DNA of 41,146 bases, from the NCBI GenBank assembly GCA_943357105.1, contig CALRGC010000007.1, positions 1 to 41,146 of the forward strand, in the 5' to 3' direction. Source of the stretch: Candidatus Magasanikiibacteriota bacterium (lineage in GTDB: Bacteria; Patescibacteriota; Patescibacteriia; Magasanikbacterales; GWA2-37-8). A program made the position numbers and the translations under genes. Below the pieces are notes generated by a model, which made no database searches, was not told where the DNA came from, and saw nothing but the letters and a program-made list of their open reading frames with translations. Positions 34,571 to 41,134 of the stretch are shown here, one piece after another (positions within the stretch are counted from its first letter, which is position 1; each line of letters starts with the position of its first letter).

Positions 34571-34608
34571 GCACATAGAAGACGCTTTTTATAAAAAGGC
34601 GTTTTTTT
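34571..34608 (+). terminator. Terminator after HNH gene, junction A
   Basis: ACGCTTTTT (34582-34590) pairs with AAAAAGGCGT (34593-34602), then T7. The preceding GCACATAGAAG and the GGCGT-T-rich right arm resemble the terminator after the Fic gene (38741-38777), so it belongs to the repeated cassette junction. Confidence 0.85.
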
Positions 34609-34611
34609 ATA

Positions 34612-34638
34612 TCAACTAAGAGTTGAAATGGAGTTTGC
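34612..34638 (+). repeat. R1 repeat, copy 1 (upstream of helicase)
   Basis: TCAACTAA, four variable bases, then TGAAATGGAGTTTGC. The same 27-bp unit recurs at 37649-37675 upstream of fic, with differences only in the four-base gap. It is preceded by a matching GGCGT plus T tract. It contains ATGGAGTTTGC, which could start a tiny ORF, but transcription of the helicase starts after it. Confidence 0.8.
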
Positions 34639-34647
34639 CATGGTTTG

Positions 34648-34676
34648 TAGACAAACAAATCAAAAGCGGATATAAT
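34648..34676 (+). promoter_or_regulatory. Promoter of helicase gene
   Basis: TAGACA (34648-34653), 17-nt spacer, TATAAT (34671-34676). Predicted start near 34683, about 21 nt before the ATG. Confidence 0.75.
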
Positions 34677-34703
34677 TATTCCATACTAAAATAATGATTC
34701 ATT

Positions 34704-36962
34704 ATGCCATTTGGAGAAGGATATCGACCAAAACCACCGGAGGAATTATCTCTACAATTAGAATCAGCCCAGGATGCGGTCGGTCAAGACGCTGAACATT
34801 CTTTGGTTCCTGAGTCGCAAGATAAAGAAAAAATAATGCAGATGTCCGAAGCGGAATTGAAACAAAAGTTCTCTCGCCGTTATGAAATGTATTTACAATT
34901 ATTGCGTGACCAAAAAAGACAAGAGAAAACCGGAGAAAGTAATTTGTCTACAGAAGATATTGAAGAAATGAAAAAATGGTTAGGCATTTTAAATTCTCTG
35001 GACTTATATATTAAAAAACACCACAAAGGAGAAGAAGTTACATTACGCGGTAAGCAAATAGACGTTTTTGATAGCATGAGAAATTTTCTAGAAGAAGGTG
35101 GTATTGAAGGCTATGTAAAATTACCAACTGGTGTTGGTAAAACCGTTTTGTTCACCGAGCTGATAGAAGCCATGGATGTAAAAACACTGATTGTGGTACC
35201 AACTAAAATTTTGGTTGACCAAACTGGACAAAAAATAGAGCAGTTTGCTCCCGACTTAGATTTTGGTAAAGTTTATACATATGCCAAAGAGCACGGTAGA
35301 CAAGTCACAATCATTACCTACAGCTCATTAGTTTCTCAAGTAGGTGATGGTCAAATAAAGCCCGAGGATTTTGACTGTCTAATTTTAGACGAAGCTCATG
35401 AATCTCTTAGTAAAACAAGACAAGAAATCGTAAAAAAGTTTGAAGGAGCAATTAAGCTTGGTTTCACTGCTACACCAGATTATTCACAGAAGAAAAAGTT
35501 GTCTAATTTACTTGAAACAGAAATTCACTCAATGAAAATTCGCGAAGCAGTAGAATCTGGAATGTTGTGCGGCGTATCTTCAATAATTGTGAAAACTCAG
35601 GTGGATATGTCTAGTGTTCCAGTAGATAAAAAAGGTGAATATGAAGAAAAGGAATTAGAAAAGGCCGTAAATGTGGCTGGTCGCAATAAAGCCGCCGTTG
35701 AACTATATAATAGGGCCTATGCTGGTGAATTGGCGGTAGCTTATTGTGTAGGTATTGATCACGCTATGGCAGTGGCTGAAGCATTTAAAAAAGAGGGGAT
35801 AGAAGCTGAATATATAACTGGTAAAACTCCTAAAAAAGATCAAGAAAAAATATTAGAGAGATTCCACAATGGTGAAATTAAGGTGTTATGTAATGCGGAT
35901 TTACTCATTGCCGGTTTTGATGAGCCAAGAGCCGGTGTATGTTTGAATTTGCGTCCTACTATGTCTCATATAGATGCGGAACAGCGCGGTGGCCGCGTGC
36001 TTCGTCTAGATGAAGATAAGCCAAATAAGCACGCTATAGTGGTTGATTTTTTGGATCAAAATTATTCCGAAGACAAACCCCCTGTATTATTTGCTGATGT
36101 TGCCGAAGGTGCTCTTTTTCTTCCTCCGGGAGTTGATGTGTCTGAAGGGGGCGAGAGAGGAAGTGAGCCGCCAATTACAGAATATATAGACATTGAAGGA
36201 GTTGAAGTTATATATGATTCTGAAGAGGTGATGAGAATTGTTGGGAAGATAAGAGAGAGCAAAGAAAGATCAGAAAAATTTTTGACATTTCAAGAATTAA
36301 AAGAAGCTGTTAAAAAAGCTGGTATTAGCACTGTTGAGGATTACAAAGATAATTATAAATTTTATAAAGATGATGGATGGCCTAGCAATCCAAATAGTTA
36401 TTACGGAGAAGAATGGATTAGTTGGCCAGATCTTTTTGGGAAAGAAAGTGTTTCATTTTTGTCTTATGAAAAATTAAAAGAAGCTGTTAAAAAAGCTGGT
36501 GTAAAAACAAAAAGAGGATATGTAGAAGAGAGTAAAAAACACATTGATTGGCCTTCTAACCCCGCAACTATAAGTATCTATAGTGGGTTATGGGAAAGTT
36601 GGGAGAAATTTTGTGATACAGAAAATTTATCACTCTTTGCTTTAAAAGAAGCTGTGAAAGTTGCAAAAATTAAGAATAGTACTCATTATTTTGAAGTATA
36701 TAAAAAATATAAAGGTTGGCCTTCTAGTCCAGAACAAGTTTATGAAGATTGGCCCGGTTGGGGAAAATTTATTGAACAAGATAAAAAAATAATTTTAAAT
36801 TTTTCAGATTTAAAAGAAGAAGTTTTTACTGCGAAAGTAATTGGTAGAAGAGAGTATAGAAAAGAATATAAAAACCACGCTGGTTGGCCAGCTGTTCCAG
36901 AGGTTTATTTTAAAGATGTATGGAGAGGATGGGATGATTTTCTAGGAAAGAATAGAAAATAG
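34704..36962 (+). CDS. SF2 DEAH helicase with four C-terminal integrase-repeat-like units
   Basis: 752 aa. A charged N-terminal region (~1-110) precedes a two-lobe SF2 core of the type I/III restriction and UvrB-like group: Q-like RGKQIDVFDSM, motif I PTGVGKT (141-147), motif II DEAH (229-232), motif III TATP (255-258), motif VI QRGGRVLR (427-434). From ~529 to the end are four units of about 50 residues, at ~529-579, 587-638, 644-690 and 700-748, each with LKEAVKKAG at the start, a WPSNP-like middle and W-x2-W-x2-F(LG) at the end. They resemble phage-integrase repeat units (INT_rpt). The fusion suggests a DNA-sensing helicase, possibly defence. Bounded by R1 and R2 repeats. Confidence 0.88.
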   Translation: MPFGEGYRPKPPEELSLQLESAQDAVGQDAEHSLVPESQDKEKIMQMSEAELKQKFSRRYEMYLQLLRDQKRQEKTGESNLSTEDIEEMKKWLGILNSLDLYIKKHHKGEEVTLRGKQIDVFDSMRNFLEEGGIEGYVKLPTGVGKTVLFTELIEAMDVKTLIVVPTKILVDQTGQKIEQFAPDLDFGKVYTYAKEHGRQVTIITYSSLVSQVGDGQIKPEDFDCLILDEAHESLSKTRQEIVKKFEGAIKLGFTATPDYSQKKKLSNLLETEIHSMKIREAVESGMLCGVSSIIVKTQVDMSSVPVDKKGEYEEKELEKAVNVAGRNKAAVELYNRAYAGELAVAYCVGIDHAMAVAEAFKKEGIEAEYITGKTPKKDQEKILERFHNGEIKVLCNADLLIAGFDEPRAGVCLNLRPTMSHIDAEQRGGRVLRLDEDKPNKHAIVVDFLDQNYSEDKPPVLFADVAEGALFLPPGVDVSEGGERGSEPPITEYIDIEGVEVIYDSEEVMRIVGKIRESKERSEKFLTFQELKEAVKKAGISTVEDYKDNYKFYKDDGWPSNPNSYYGEEWISWPDLFGKESVSFLSYEKLKEAVKKAGVKTKRGYVEESKKHIDWPSNPATISIYSGLWESWEKFCDTENLSLFALKEAVKVAKIKNSTHYFEVYKKYKGWPSSPEQVYEDWPGWGKFIEQDKKIILNFSDLKEEVFTAKVIGRREYRKEYKNHAGWPAVPEVYFKDVWRGWDDFLGKNRK

Positions 36963-36980
36963 TTTTTATTTCAAGTGTTA

Positions 36981-37006
36981 TCAAACACAGTTTGCCACCT
37001 TACCCG
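36981..37006 (+). repeat. R2 repeat, copy 1 (downstream of helicase)
   Basis: 26 bp beginning TCAAACACAGTTTG and ending TTACCCG, identical to 38707-38732 after fic. It contains the small dyad CAAAC-ACA-GTTTG and the AGTTTGC core also found in R1. The similarity extends a little further on both sides (TTATTTCAA before, TTCTG after). Confidence 0.88.
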
Positions 37007-37032
37007 ATATTCTGTACAATCTGCACAAAAAG

Positions 37033-37064
37033 AAATACACCAAATTAATTGGTGTATTTTTATA
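37033..37064. terminator. Terminator between helicase and the 37160 gene
   Basis: AATACACCAA (37034-37043) pairs with TTGGTGTATT (37049-37058), with a T run to the right and an A run to the left, so it serves both convergent genes. Confidence 0.88.
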
Positions 37065-37159
37065 TCCTGAACTGGTCTCGTATTTTGTATTTATTGAATA
37101 CACCATACGAGATGCGACCAGTCCAGAGAACCGACCGCCCCCGTCCTTACGGCATTCAA

Positions 37160-37555
37160 TCACAGGTGTGGTACCTTTTTCCACTTCCTCAGACACTTGC
37201 CGTCGAGATCAATGTCTTCGAACATGCCGCGAGGAGGTCCCCAGCAGACAGCGCCTTCCTGGAAAACAAACTCGTACCTACCAGGCTTGATTCCAGCAGG
37301 CATCTCTCCCCGAAGTTCCAACTCGATGGTCAGGTCGAAGTGGTCTGGACCGAGTTTGGCGCTGTGAAGAATGGCTTCGAGCCTGTAGGGTGACATGCGG
37401 GTCACCCAGTCGGTTCCATTTTTCACAGATTTGTCATTCCCGGGCTGCATATGAATACAGCCCTTATTGGCCAATTTCTTGAAGAAGTTCTTGGCCGTAG
37501 TGCGCGTAGCAGGACCGCTGATCACCATGATGTTGTACAGTTCGTGCGCCTTCAT
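37160..37555 (-). CDS. Unidentified GC-rich small protein
   Basis: 131 aa from ATG 37555, the start with a proper SD (GAGGAG, 9 nt away). An ATG 33 nt earlier is only 3 nt from the -10 box and cannot be translated from this promoter. The N-terminus (HELYNIMVISGPATRTTAKNFFKKLA) could be a winged helix; the rest (HFDLTIELELRGEMPAGI, YEFVFQEGAV) looks beta-rich. No family recognised. Much more GC-rich than its neighbours; it appears inserted into a repeated cassette junction (see findings). Confidence 0.6.
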   Translation of the reverse strand: MKAHELYNIMVISGPATRTTAKNFFKKLANKGCIHMQPGNDKSVKNGTDWVTRMSPYRLEAILHSAKLGPDHFDLTIELELRGEMPAGIKPGRYEFVFQEGAVCWGPPRGMFEDIDLDGKCLRKWKKVPHL

Positions 37556-37564
37556 TGATGTTTT

Positions 37565-37619
37565 CTCCTCGGTTTTTATAACCGCCATGATATTATAGTT
37601 AATAAATTTAATTTGTCAA
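37565..37619 (-). promoter_or_regulatory. Promoter, 5' hairpin and SD of the 37160 gene
   Basis: TTGACA (37619-37614), 16-nt spacer, TATAAT (37597-37592), then hairpin CGGTT/AACCG (37584-37570) and SD GAGGAG (37570-37565). The host genes of this window lack this hairpin-plus-SD arrangement. Confidence 0.8.
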
Positions 37620-37633
37620 TTATAAGGTGTTAG

Positions 37634-37675
37634 GGCGTCTTTTTTATCTCAACTAACAGGTGAAATGGAGTTTGC
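37634..37675 (+). repeat. R1 repeat, copy 2, with terminator remnant (upstream of fic)
   Basis: GGCGTC plus T tract (37634-37646) then TCAACTAA-N4-TGAAATGGAGTTTGC (37649-37675), matching 34598-34638. The sequence just before (AAGGTGTTAG) looks like a degraded left part of the junction terminator. Confidence 0.8.
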
Positions 37676-37696
37676 TATATTTATGGGGGGTGTTTA

Positions 37697-37749
37697 TAAC
37701 TTTATAAAGTTAATCTAAATTTGACAAACTTTATAAAGTTTGGTATTAT
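37697..37749 (+). promoter_or_regulatory. fic promoter with two palindromic operators
   Basis: TAACTTTATAAAGTTA (37697-37712) and CAAACTTTATAAAGTTTG (37725-37742) are perfect palindromes sharing AACTTTATAAAGTT, with centres 29 bp apart. TTGACA (37721-37726) and TATTAT (37744-37749) flank the second one, which fills the 17-nt spacer, so a bound repressor would block polymerase. The N-terminal HTH of the Fic protein is the obvious candidate. Confidence 0.8.
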
Positions 37750-37758
37750 GGTTATATT

Positions 37759-38691
37759 ATGAATATAAGGCAAAAATTAGAAATTATTCAAAAAATGTCC
37801 GGTCTTACCCAGACTAAATTGGCTGACAAACTCGGCGTGTCTTTTGTGGCTTTTAATAACTGGTGGAATGAAAAGTCGGTACCGAGAGCAAAAATGCGGA
37901 CTGCTATTGATGAATTATTTTTGGAAATGACCGGGCAAAAAATAATTCCTGCCAATCAACTGATTGCCAAAAAAGAATTTTTAAATAAAAAATCTTCAGA
38001 ACATAAAAATATTCTAAAGGAAATTTTGGCCAATCCAGATATCCGCGACCAATTTATTTTGAAATTGACCTATCATAGTAATAGTATCGAGGGGAGTACG
38101 CTTACCGAGCCTGATACCGCGGCTGTTATTTTTGACAACGTGGCTTTGCCCAACAAAAGTCTGGCCGAACAAATGGAAGCAAAAAATCATCAGACTGCCT
38201 TGAATTTTCTATTTAATCATATCGCTAAAAAAGAAAAAATTGATGAAGATTTTATATTAAAATTACATAGCATTTTAATGAATGGTATTCAATCGGACGC
38301 TGGTTTATATCGCCGCCACGGTGTAAGAATTATTGGAGTTAATTTGGCTACAGCCAATTATTTGAGTGTTCCGAAGTTAGTTTCTGAGATTATATCGCAG
38401 GCGGAGAAAATTACCCATGATATAATTTCTTTGTCCGCTGATATCCATAGACGATTTGAACAAGTCCATCCTTTTTCTGATGGCAACGGTCGGGTCGGGC
38501 GTTTGCTGATGACAGCGATGTTATTGAAAGAAAATTTAGCACCGGCGATTATTCAGCAACAACAGAAGAGATTGTACTATGCTTATTTATATAAAGCCCA
38601 AACTAAAAAAGACAACAGTCAACTAGAAAATTTTTTGTGTGACGCGGTGATGGATGGATTTGATATTTTGGAGCGGAAAGATGTGAGATGA
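37759..38691 (+). CDS. Fic-domain protein with N-terminal XRE-type HTH
   Basis: 310 aa. Residues 1-60 are a Cro/CI-like HTH (GLTQTKLADKLGVSFVAFNNWW). The Fic core has the full catalytic motif HPFSDGNGRVGR (237-248) and the inhibitory helix SNSIEG (107-112) in front of it, so it is a class II, self-inhibited AMP-transferase. Targets of such proteins vary; many act as toxins or regulators. The HTH plus twin operators imply autorepression. The ATG lies about 3 nt from the predicted transcript start, so the mRNA is leaderless. Bounded by R1 and R2 repeats. Confidence 0.92.
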   Translation: MNIRQKLEIIQKMSGLTQTKLADKLGVSFVAFNNWWNEKSVPRAKMRTAIDELFLEMTGQKIIPANQLIAKKEFLNKKSSEHKNILKEILANPDIRDQFILKLTYHSNSIEGSTLTEPDTAAVIFDNVALPNKSLAEQMEAKNHQTALNFLFNHIAKKEKIDEDFILKLHSILMNGIQSDAGLYRRHGVRIIGVNLATANYLSVPKLVSEIISQAEKITHDIISLSADIHRRFEQVHPFSDGNGRVGRLLMTAMLLKENLAPAIIQQQQKRLYYAYLYKAQTKKDNSQLENFLCDAVMDGFDILERKDVR

Positions 38692-38706
38692 TTTTATTTC
38701 AAATTC

Positions 38707-38732
38707 TCAAACACAGTTTGCCACCTTACCCG
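38707..38732 (+). repeat. R2 repeat, copy 2 (downstream of fic)
   Basis: Identical over 26 bp to 36981-37006, placed 15 bp after the fic stop as copy 1 is placed 18 bp after the helicase stop. Confidence 0.88.
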
Positions 38733-38750
38733 TTTTTCTGCACTATGTAG

Positions 38751-38777
38751 GACACCTTCATCAAAAGGCGTCTTTTA
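38751..38777 (+). terminator. Terminator after fic, junction D
   Basis: GACACCTT (38751-38758) pairs with AAGGCGTC (38765-38772), one A-C mismatch, then a T tract. The right arm and T tract match junctions A and C. Confidence 0.75.
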
Positions 38778-38783
38778 TTATTT

Positions 38784-39113
38784 TTATTTTGCAGAATAAA
38801 TTCCAGCCCTTACTTGTTTTACCACTGACCCTTGATACAAACGGATCGCCGGTCTGTTTTCTTTTTTATAATTATAAAAAGTTCCAATTACTTTTTTACA
38901 GGCAGAACATTTAAAGTCTCCGGTTTTTTTGGTTTTAATTTTTGGAGCGAAAATTCTGTCCAGATACATTCGTTTGAGTTCTCCCGGCCCATCTTTTTGG
39001 TATAACACCAAATGCGCGCTGCAACTGTCGCAAAGAATATTCAGGAAACGCGCATAGCCACCGCGGTTTTTTCTGTATCGGTCATTTTTTAATTTAAAAT
39101 ATTGTTTTGGCAT
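38784..39113 (-). CDS. Small zinc-ribbon protein
   Basis: 109 aa, basic. Two CxxC pairs, CDSC (28-31) and CSAC (near 73-76), form a zinc ribbon separated by a Lys-rich stretch. N-terminus FKLKNDRYRKNRGGYARFLN. Ordinary host-like composition. Nothing in context identifies the role; single gene with its own promoter, nucleic-acid binding being the default inference. Confidence 0.7.
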   Translation of the reverse strand: MPKQYFKLKNDRYRKNRGGYARFLNILCDSCSAHLVLYQKDGPGELKRMYLDRIFAPKIKTKKTGDFKCSACKKVIGTFYNYKKENRPAIRLYQGSVVKQVRAGIYSAK

Positions 39114-39139
39114 ATTTATCTTAGAATTTAGGTAGTCAT

Positions 39140-39168
39140 ATTTTATCAGTAATGATTTTTATTGTCTA
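39140..39168 (-). promoter_or_regulatory. Promoter of zinc-ribbon gene
   Basis: TAGACA (39168-39163), 17-nt spacer, TAAAAT (39145-39140) with extended TGA; about 20 nt to the ATG. Confidence 0.6.
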
Positions 39169-39179
39169 ACTTGCATTTA

Positions 39180-39240
39180 TTGCATTTTTAAAAATTTATG
39201 TTAGTATGTTTGCAAACCAGCAATCCACTAGCTGGTAGGA
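39180..39240 (+). promoter_or_regulatory. Promoter, 5' hairpin and SD of cytidine deaminase gene
   Basis: TTGCAT (39180-39185), 16-nt spacer, TAGTAT (39202-39207) with extended TGT. Then hairpin ACCAGC/GCTGGT (39215-39236) and SD AGGA (39237-39240) 7 nt before the ATG at 39248. Confidence 0.65.
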
Positions 39241-39247
39241 AATGAAC

Positions 39248-39757
39248 ATGTTGGAACTTCAGATTTCCGGTCGTGTTCGGGTTTGTTCCTGGAAAGAGAT
39301 GGTCGAGTCCGATCGTGTACTTTTGGCTCAGGCCATTCGCGTGCGCGAGCACGCTAGTGTGCCGGTGTCTGGTTTCATGGTCGGTGCGGCTCTTCGTCCT
39401 GTCGGAACGGATAGAATTTTCCGTGGTTGTAACGTCGAGGATCGCGCCCAGACCAGCACGATTCACGCCGAAGCGGCCGCCCTGGCGGCGATGGTTTCTA
39501 ATCTTGGTTCGCAGGCGCTCTGCGACACCCTCGCCATCGCGCTTGGACCCAGCAGCAAAAGGATCACCAGCCCGCCAGAGCAGAGTCTGCAACAGATCAC
39601 GCGGCTCTCGGAAATTCGGTATACCCCGTGTGGTCACTGCCGCGGTCTGATCAGCCAATACGGTGGGGGTGAAATCCGTTTCGTGTGTCTGCAAGACAAC
39701 GGACAGATCGCCATCGGTACCATGGCCGACTTCTTTCCGTGTGGTTTCGAGCTGTAA
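39248..39757 (+). CDS. cdd: Cytidine deaminase
   Basis: 169 aa from ATG 39248, chosen because AGGA is 7 nt away; ATG 39242 would be only 1 nt from it. SGFMVGAALRP, GCNVEDRAQTSTIHAEAAAL (zinc His and catalytic Glu) and YTPCGHCRGLIS (PCxxC) are the Cdd signature. Converts cytidine/deoxycytidine to uridine forms in salvage. Clearly GC-rich compared with the host genes, so probably acquired. It complements, rather than repeats, the host dCMP deaminase at 18549. Confidence 0.93.
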   Translation: MLELQISGRVRVCSWKEMVESDRVLLAQAIRVREHASVPVSGFMVGAALRPVGTDRIFRGCNVEDRAQTSTIHAEAAALAAMVSNLGSQALCDTLAIALGPSSKRITSPPEQSLQQITRLSEIRYTPCGHCRGLISQYGGGEIRFVCLQDNGQIAIGTMADFFPCGFEL

Positions 39758-39758
39758 A

Positions 39759-39845
39759 CTACACCAAACCTCATCTTCCGAAATATGGTGGGGTAGAACG
39801 GCCTTAGACCGTTCCATCCGCAAGGATGTCTTGGCCGCCAGGCCA
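39759..39845 (+). ncRNA. Row of stable hairpins after cdd, possible structured RNA
   Basis: CTAC/GTAG outer stem (39759-39762 with 39793-39796), GAACGG/CCGTTC (39796-39801 with 39809-39814), ATCC-GCAA-GGAT with a GNRA loop (39816-39827), TGGCC/GGCCA (39832-39845). No ORF covers it on the plus strand. May be a long structured 3' UTR protecting cdd mRNA, or a separate RNA; no known family recognised. Confidence 0.4.
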
Positions 39846-39875
39846 GGTGGGGAGGGAAAATGGTCTGACACTTCG

Positions 39876-39937
39876 ACCGCCCGCACTCACTTAAGATTAG
39901 AAAATGTTTTCTGATTTTAAGTGACGGGCGGTTTTTG
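39876..39937 (+). terminator. Long terminator hairpin after cdd
   Basis: ACCGCCCG (39876-39883) pairs with CGGGCGGT (39925-39932), CACTTAA (39888-39894) with TTAAGTG (39917-39923), and an A/T inner stem continues; a T run follows. Confidence 0.9.
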
Positions 39938-39961
39938 TATTGACAAAATATGTACTAGCTC

Positions 39962-40044
39962 TTGACATTTTGCTATTATTATGATAGGTTCATCTGTCCG
40001 GTAAAGGGCCAATTTCGGCCTTGCCTACCGGCAAAAGGGGAAAG
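39962..40044 (+). promoter_or_regulatory. Promoter, 5' hairpin and SD of the 40045 gene
   Basis: TTGACA (39962-39967), 17-nt spacer, TAGGTT (39985-39990) with extended TGA. Hairpin CCGGTA/TACCGG (39998-40003 with 40026-40031) with inner GGCC/GGCC, then SD AGGGG (40036-40040) 4 nt before the ATG. Confidence 0.6.
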
Positions 40045-40449
40045 ATGAATAAATCATGGCATGATTTATTTTGCTGGTTCTGTGCGGCGCTTTGCATCGC
40101 CGGCTACTTCGCTGAGTCTTGGTGGCTGGTGCTGGCTGGCATGGCGTTGGCTTTTGCATTGCTTCTCTCCGAGAAGGGGGAAGTGTTGCACTGGATTGTC
40201 GCCAGGAATCAGCGGCGTCAGGTGATGTTTCAGTCGCAAAAGGTCGATCTCAAGCCGAGCGAAACTCCGGCTTTCCTTCGAAGGGAAGGTGGTCGAGAGA
40301 AATTCGCGGAAGCTTTTCGCGCTGGTCGTCAAATTTTTTCGAAGGGCCGGCAGGGCTCGCCCGTCGAAGGAAAGCAAGGCGAAGAGTGCGTCACCGTCGC
40401 CGTCGGCGTTGCCCACCGCGCCCAGGAGGTGCAACATTCGCATCACTGA
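40045..40449 (+). CDS. GC-rich small membrane protein
   Basis: 134 aa from ATG 40045 after a clear SD. A hairpin-like pair of membrane helices (LFCWFCAALCIAGYFA and WWLVLAGMALAFALLL) is followed by a basic, hydrophilic tail rich in Arg, Lys and Gly. No family recognised. Composition is GC-rich like cdd. A shifted frame is possible in the C-terminal third, where the sequence becomes low-complexity. Confidence 0.5.
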   Translation: MNKSWHDLFCWFCAALCIAGYFAESWWLVLAGMALAFALLLSEKGEVLHWIVARNQRRQVMFQSQKVDLKPSETPAFLRREGGREKFAEAFRAGRQIFSKGRQGSPVEGKQGEECVTVAVGVAHRAQEVQHSHH

Positions 40450-40550
40450 TAGGAGTTCATTTCCCAAACCCGTGCGCCACTTTTTCTGTAGAGGGGATAG
40501 AAGAACGCGCACAACACTTTGATTATAAATTTTGTAGTCAGAGACAAATA

Positions 40551-40582
40551 AAAAATTCCAATCTAGAGTTGGAATTTTTTAT
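40551..40582 (+). terminator. Terminator after the 40045 gene
   Basis: AAAAATTCCAA (40551-40561) pairs with TTGGAATTTTT (40569-40579), then T. Between the 40045 stop and this hairpin (40450-40550) nothing else is recognised. Confidence 0.88.
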
Positions 40583-40611
40583 TTGACTATTTTTTACTCT
40601 TTATATAAAAT
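40583..40611 (+). promoter_or_regulatory. Promoter of the 40620 gene
   Basis: TTGACT (40583-40588), 17-nt spacer, TAAAAT (40606-40611). The ATG at 40620 is about 2 nt from the predicted transcript start. Confidence 0.7.
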
Positions 40612-40619
40612 GAAAATAT

Positions 40620-41123
40620 ATGAAACAAAATCAACTGGACAGAATAATCAGATTGGTCAAACGCACCGGCGATAGATTTGTGATCCTGGACCGCGCTACC
40701 GACGAAGCGATGGTTGTAATGAATTTGAATGAATATGAAGACCTGCTCAACACTACCGCTGAGGTAGAAAATCTTGCCGAGGAAGAAATGCTTAGCCGTC
40801 TCAATCACGACATCAACCGTTGGCAGGAGCAGAATGAGAAAAAGACCACTTTGCCCCAGATTCAATATGAAGAGACAGAAGTAGAGGCAGAAGATGAGGA
40901 AGCCGAAAAATTGCCAGAATTAGACAATTTGGCTAACTTTAGCCAAGAAGATGAAGATTTAGAGGATTCTGAGCTAGAAGAAATAGATGAATGTCTGCCG
41001 GAAATTGAGCCGGTGCCTGAACTCACCCCGGCAGTAGTCCCAATTACCAATTTTGCCGAGGAAGATTTGTCCGATTTGCCCGAAGGTGAAGAGGAAAAAT
41101 TCTACCTCGAACCCATTGAATAA
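40620..41123 (+). CDS. Acidic protein with Phd/YefM-like N-terminus
   Basis: 167 aa. Residues ~8-45 (LVKRTGDRFVILDRATDEAMVVMNLNEYEDLL) look like the N-terminal fold of Phd/YefM-type proteins; the rest is very acidic (EVEAEDEEAEKLPELD, EDEDLEDSELEEIDEC) and probably disordered. No partner toxin is visible next to it in the window. AT-rich host style and leaderless layout mark the return from the island to host sequence. Confidence 0.65.
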   Translation: MKQNQLDRIIRLVKRTGDRFVILDRATDEAMVVMNLNEYEDLLNTTAEVENLAEEEMLSRLNHDINRWQEQNEKKTTLPQIQYEETEVEAEDEEAEKLPELDNLANFSQEDEDLEDSELEEIDECLPEIEPVPELTPAVVPITNFAEEDLSDLPEGEEEKFYLEPIE

Positions 41124-41134
41124 AAAAGGTGTTC

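Noticed and set aside
34628-34675. Tiny ORFs starting ATGGAGTTTGC in both R1 copies (also 37665-37718)
   Set aside because: The predicted transcripts of helicase and fic begin after these ATGs, and the peptides diverge right after the repeat.
37634-37675. Integron attC site suggested by GTTAG and CTAAC near junction C
   Set aside because: Order and spacing do not fit attC simple sites, the pair is absent from junctions A and D, and no integron integrase is in the window.
39188-39886. 232-codon open frame on the minus strand
   Set aside because: It is antisense to cdd, whose cytidine-deaminase motifs are unmistakable; GC-rich sequence keeps the other strand free of stops. No promoter or SD for it.
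40066-40512. 148-codon open frame on the minus strand
   Set aside because: Antisense to the 40045 gene, which has its own promoter, hairpin and SD; low-complexity Arg/Leu-rich translation.
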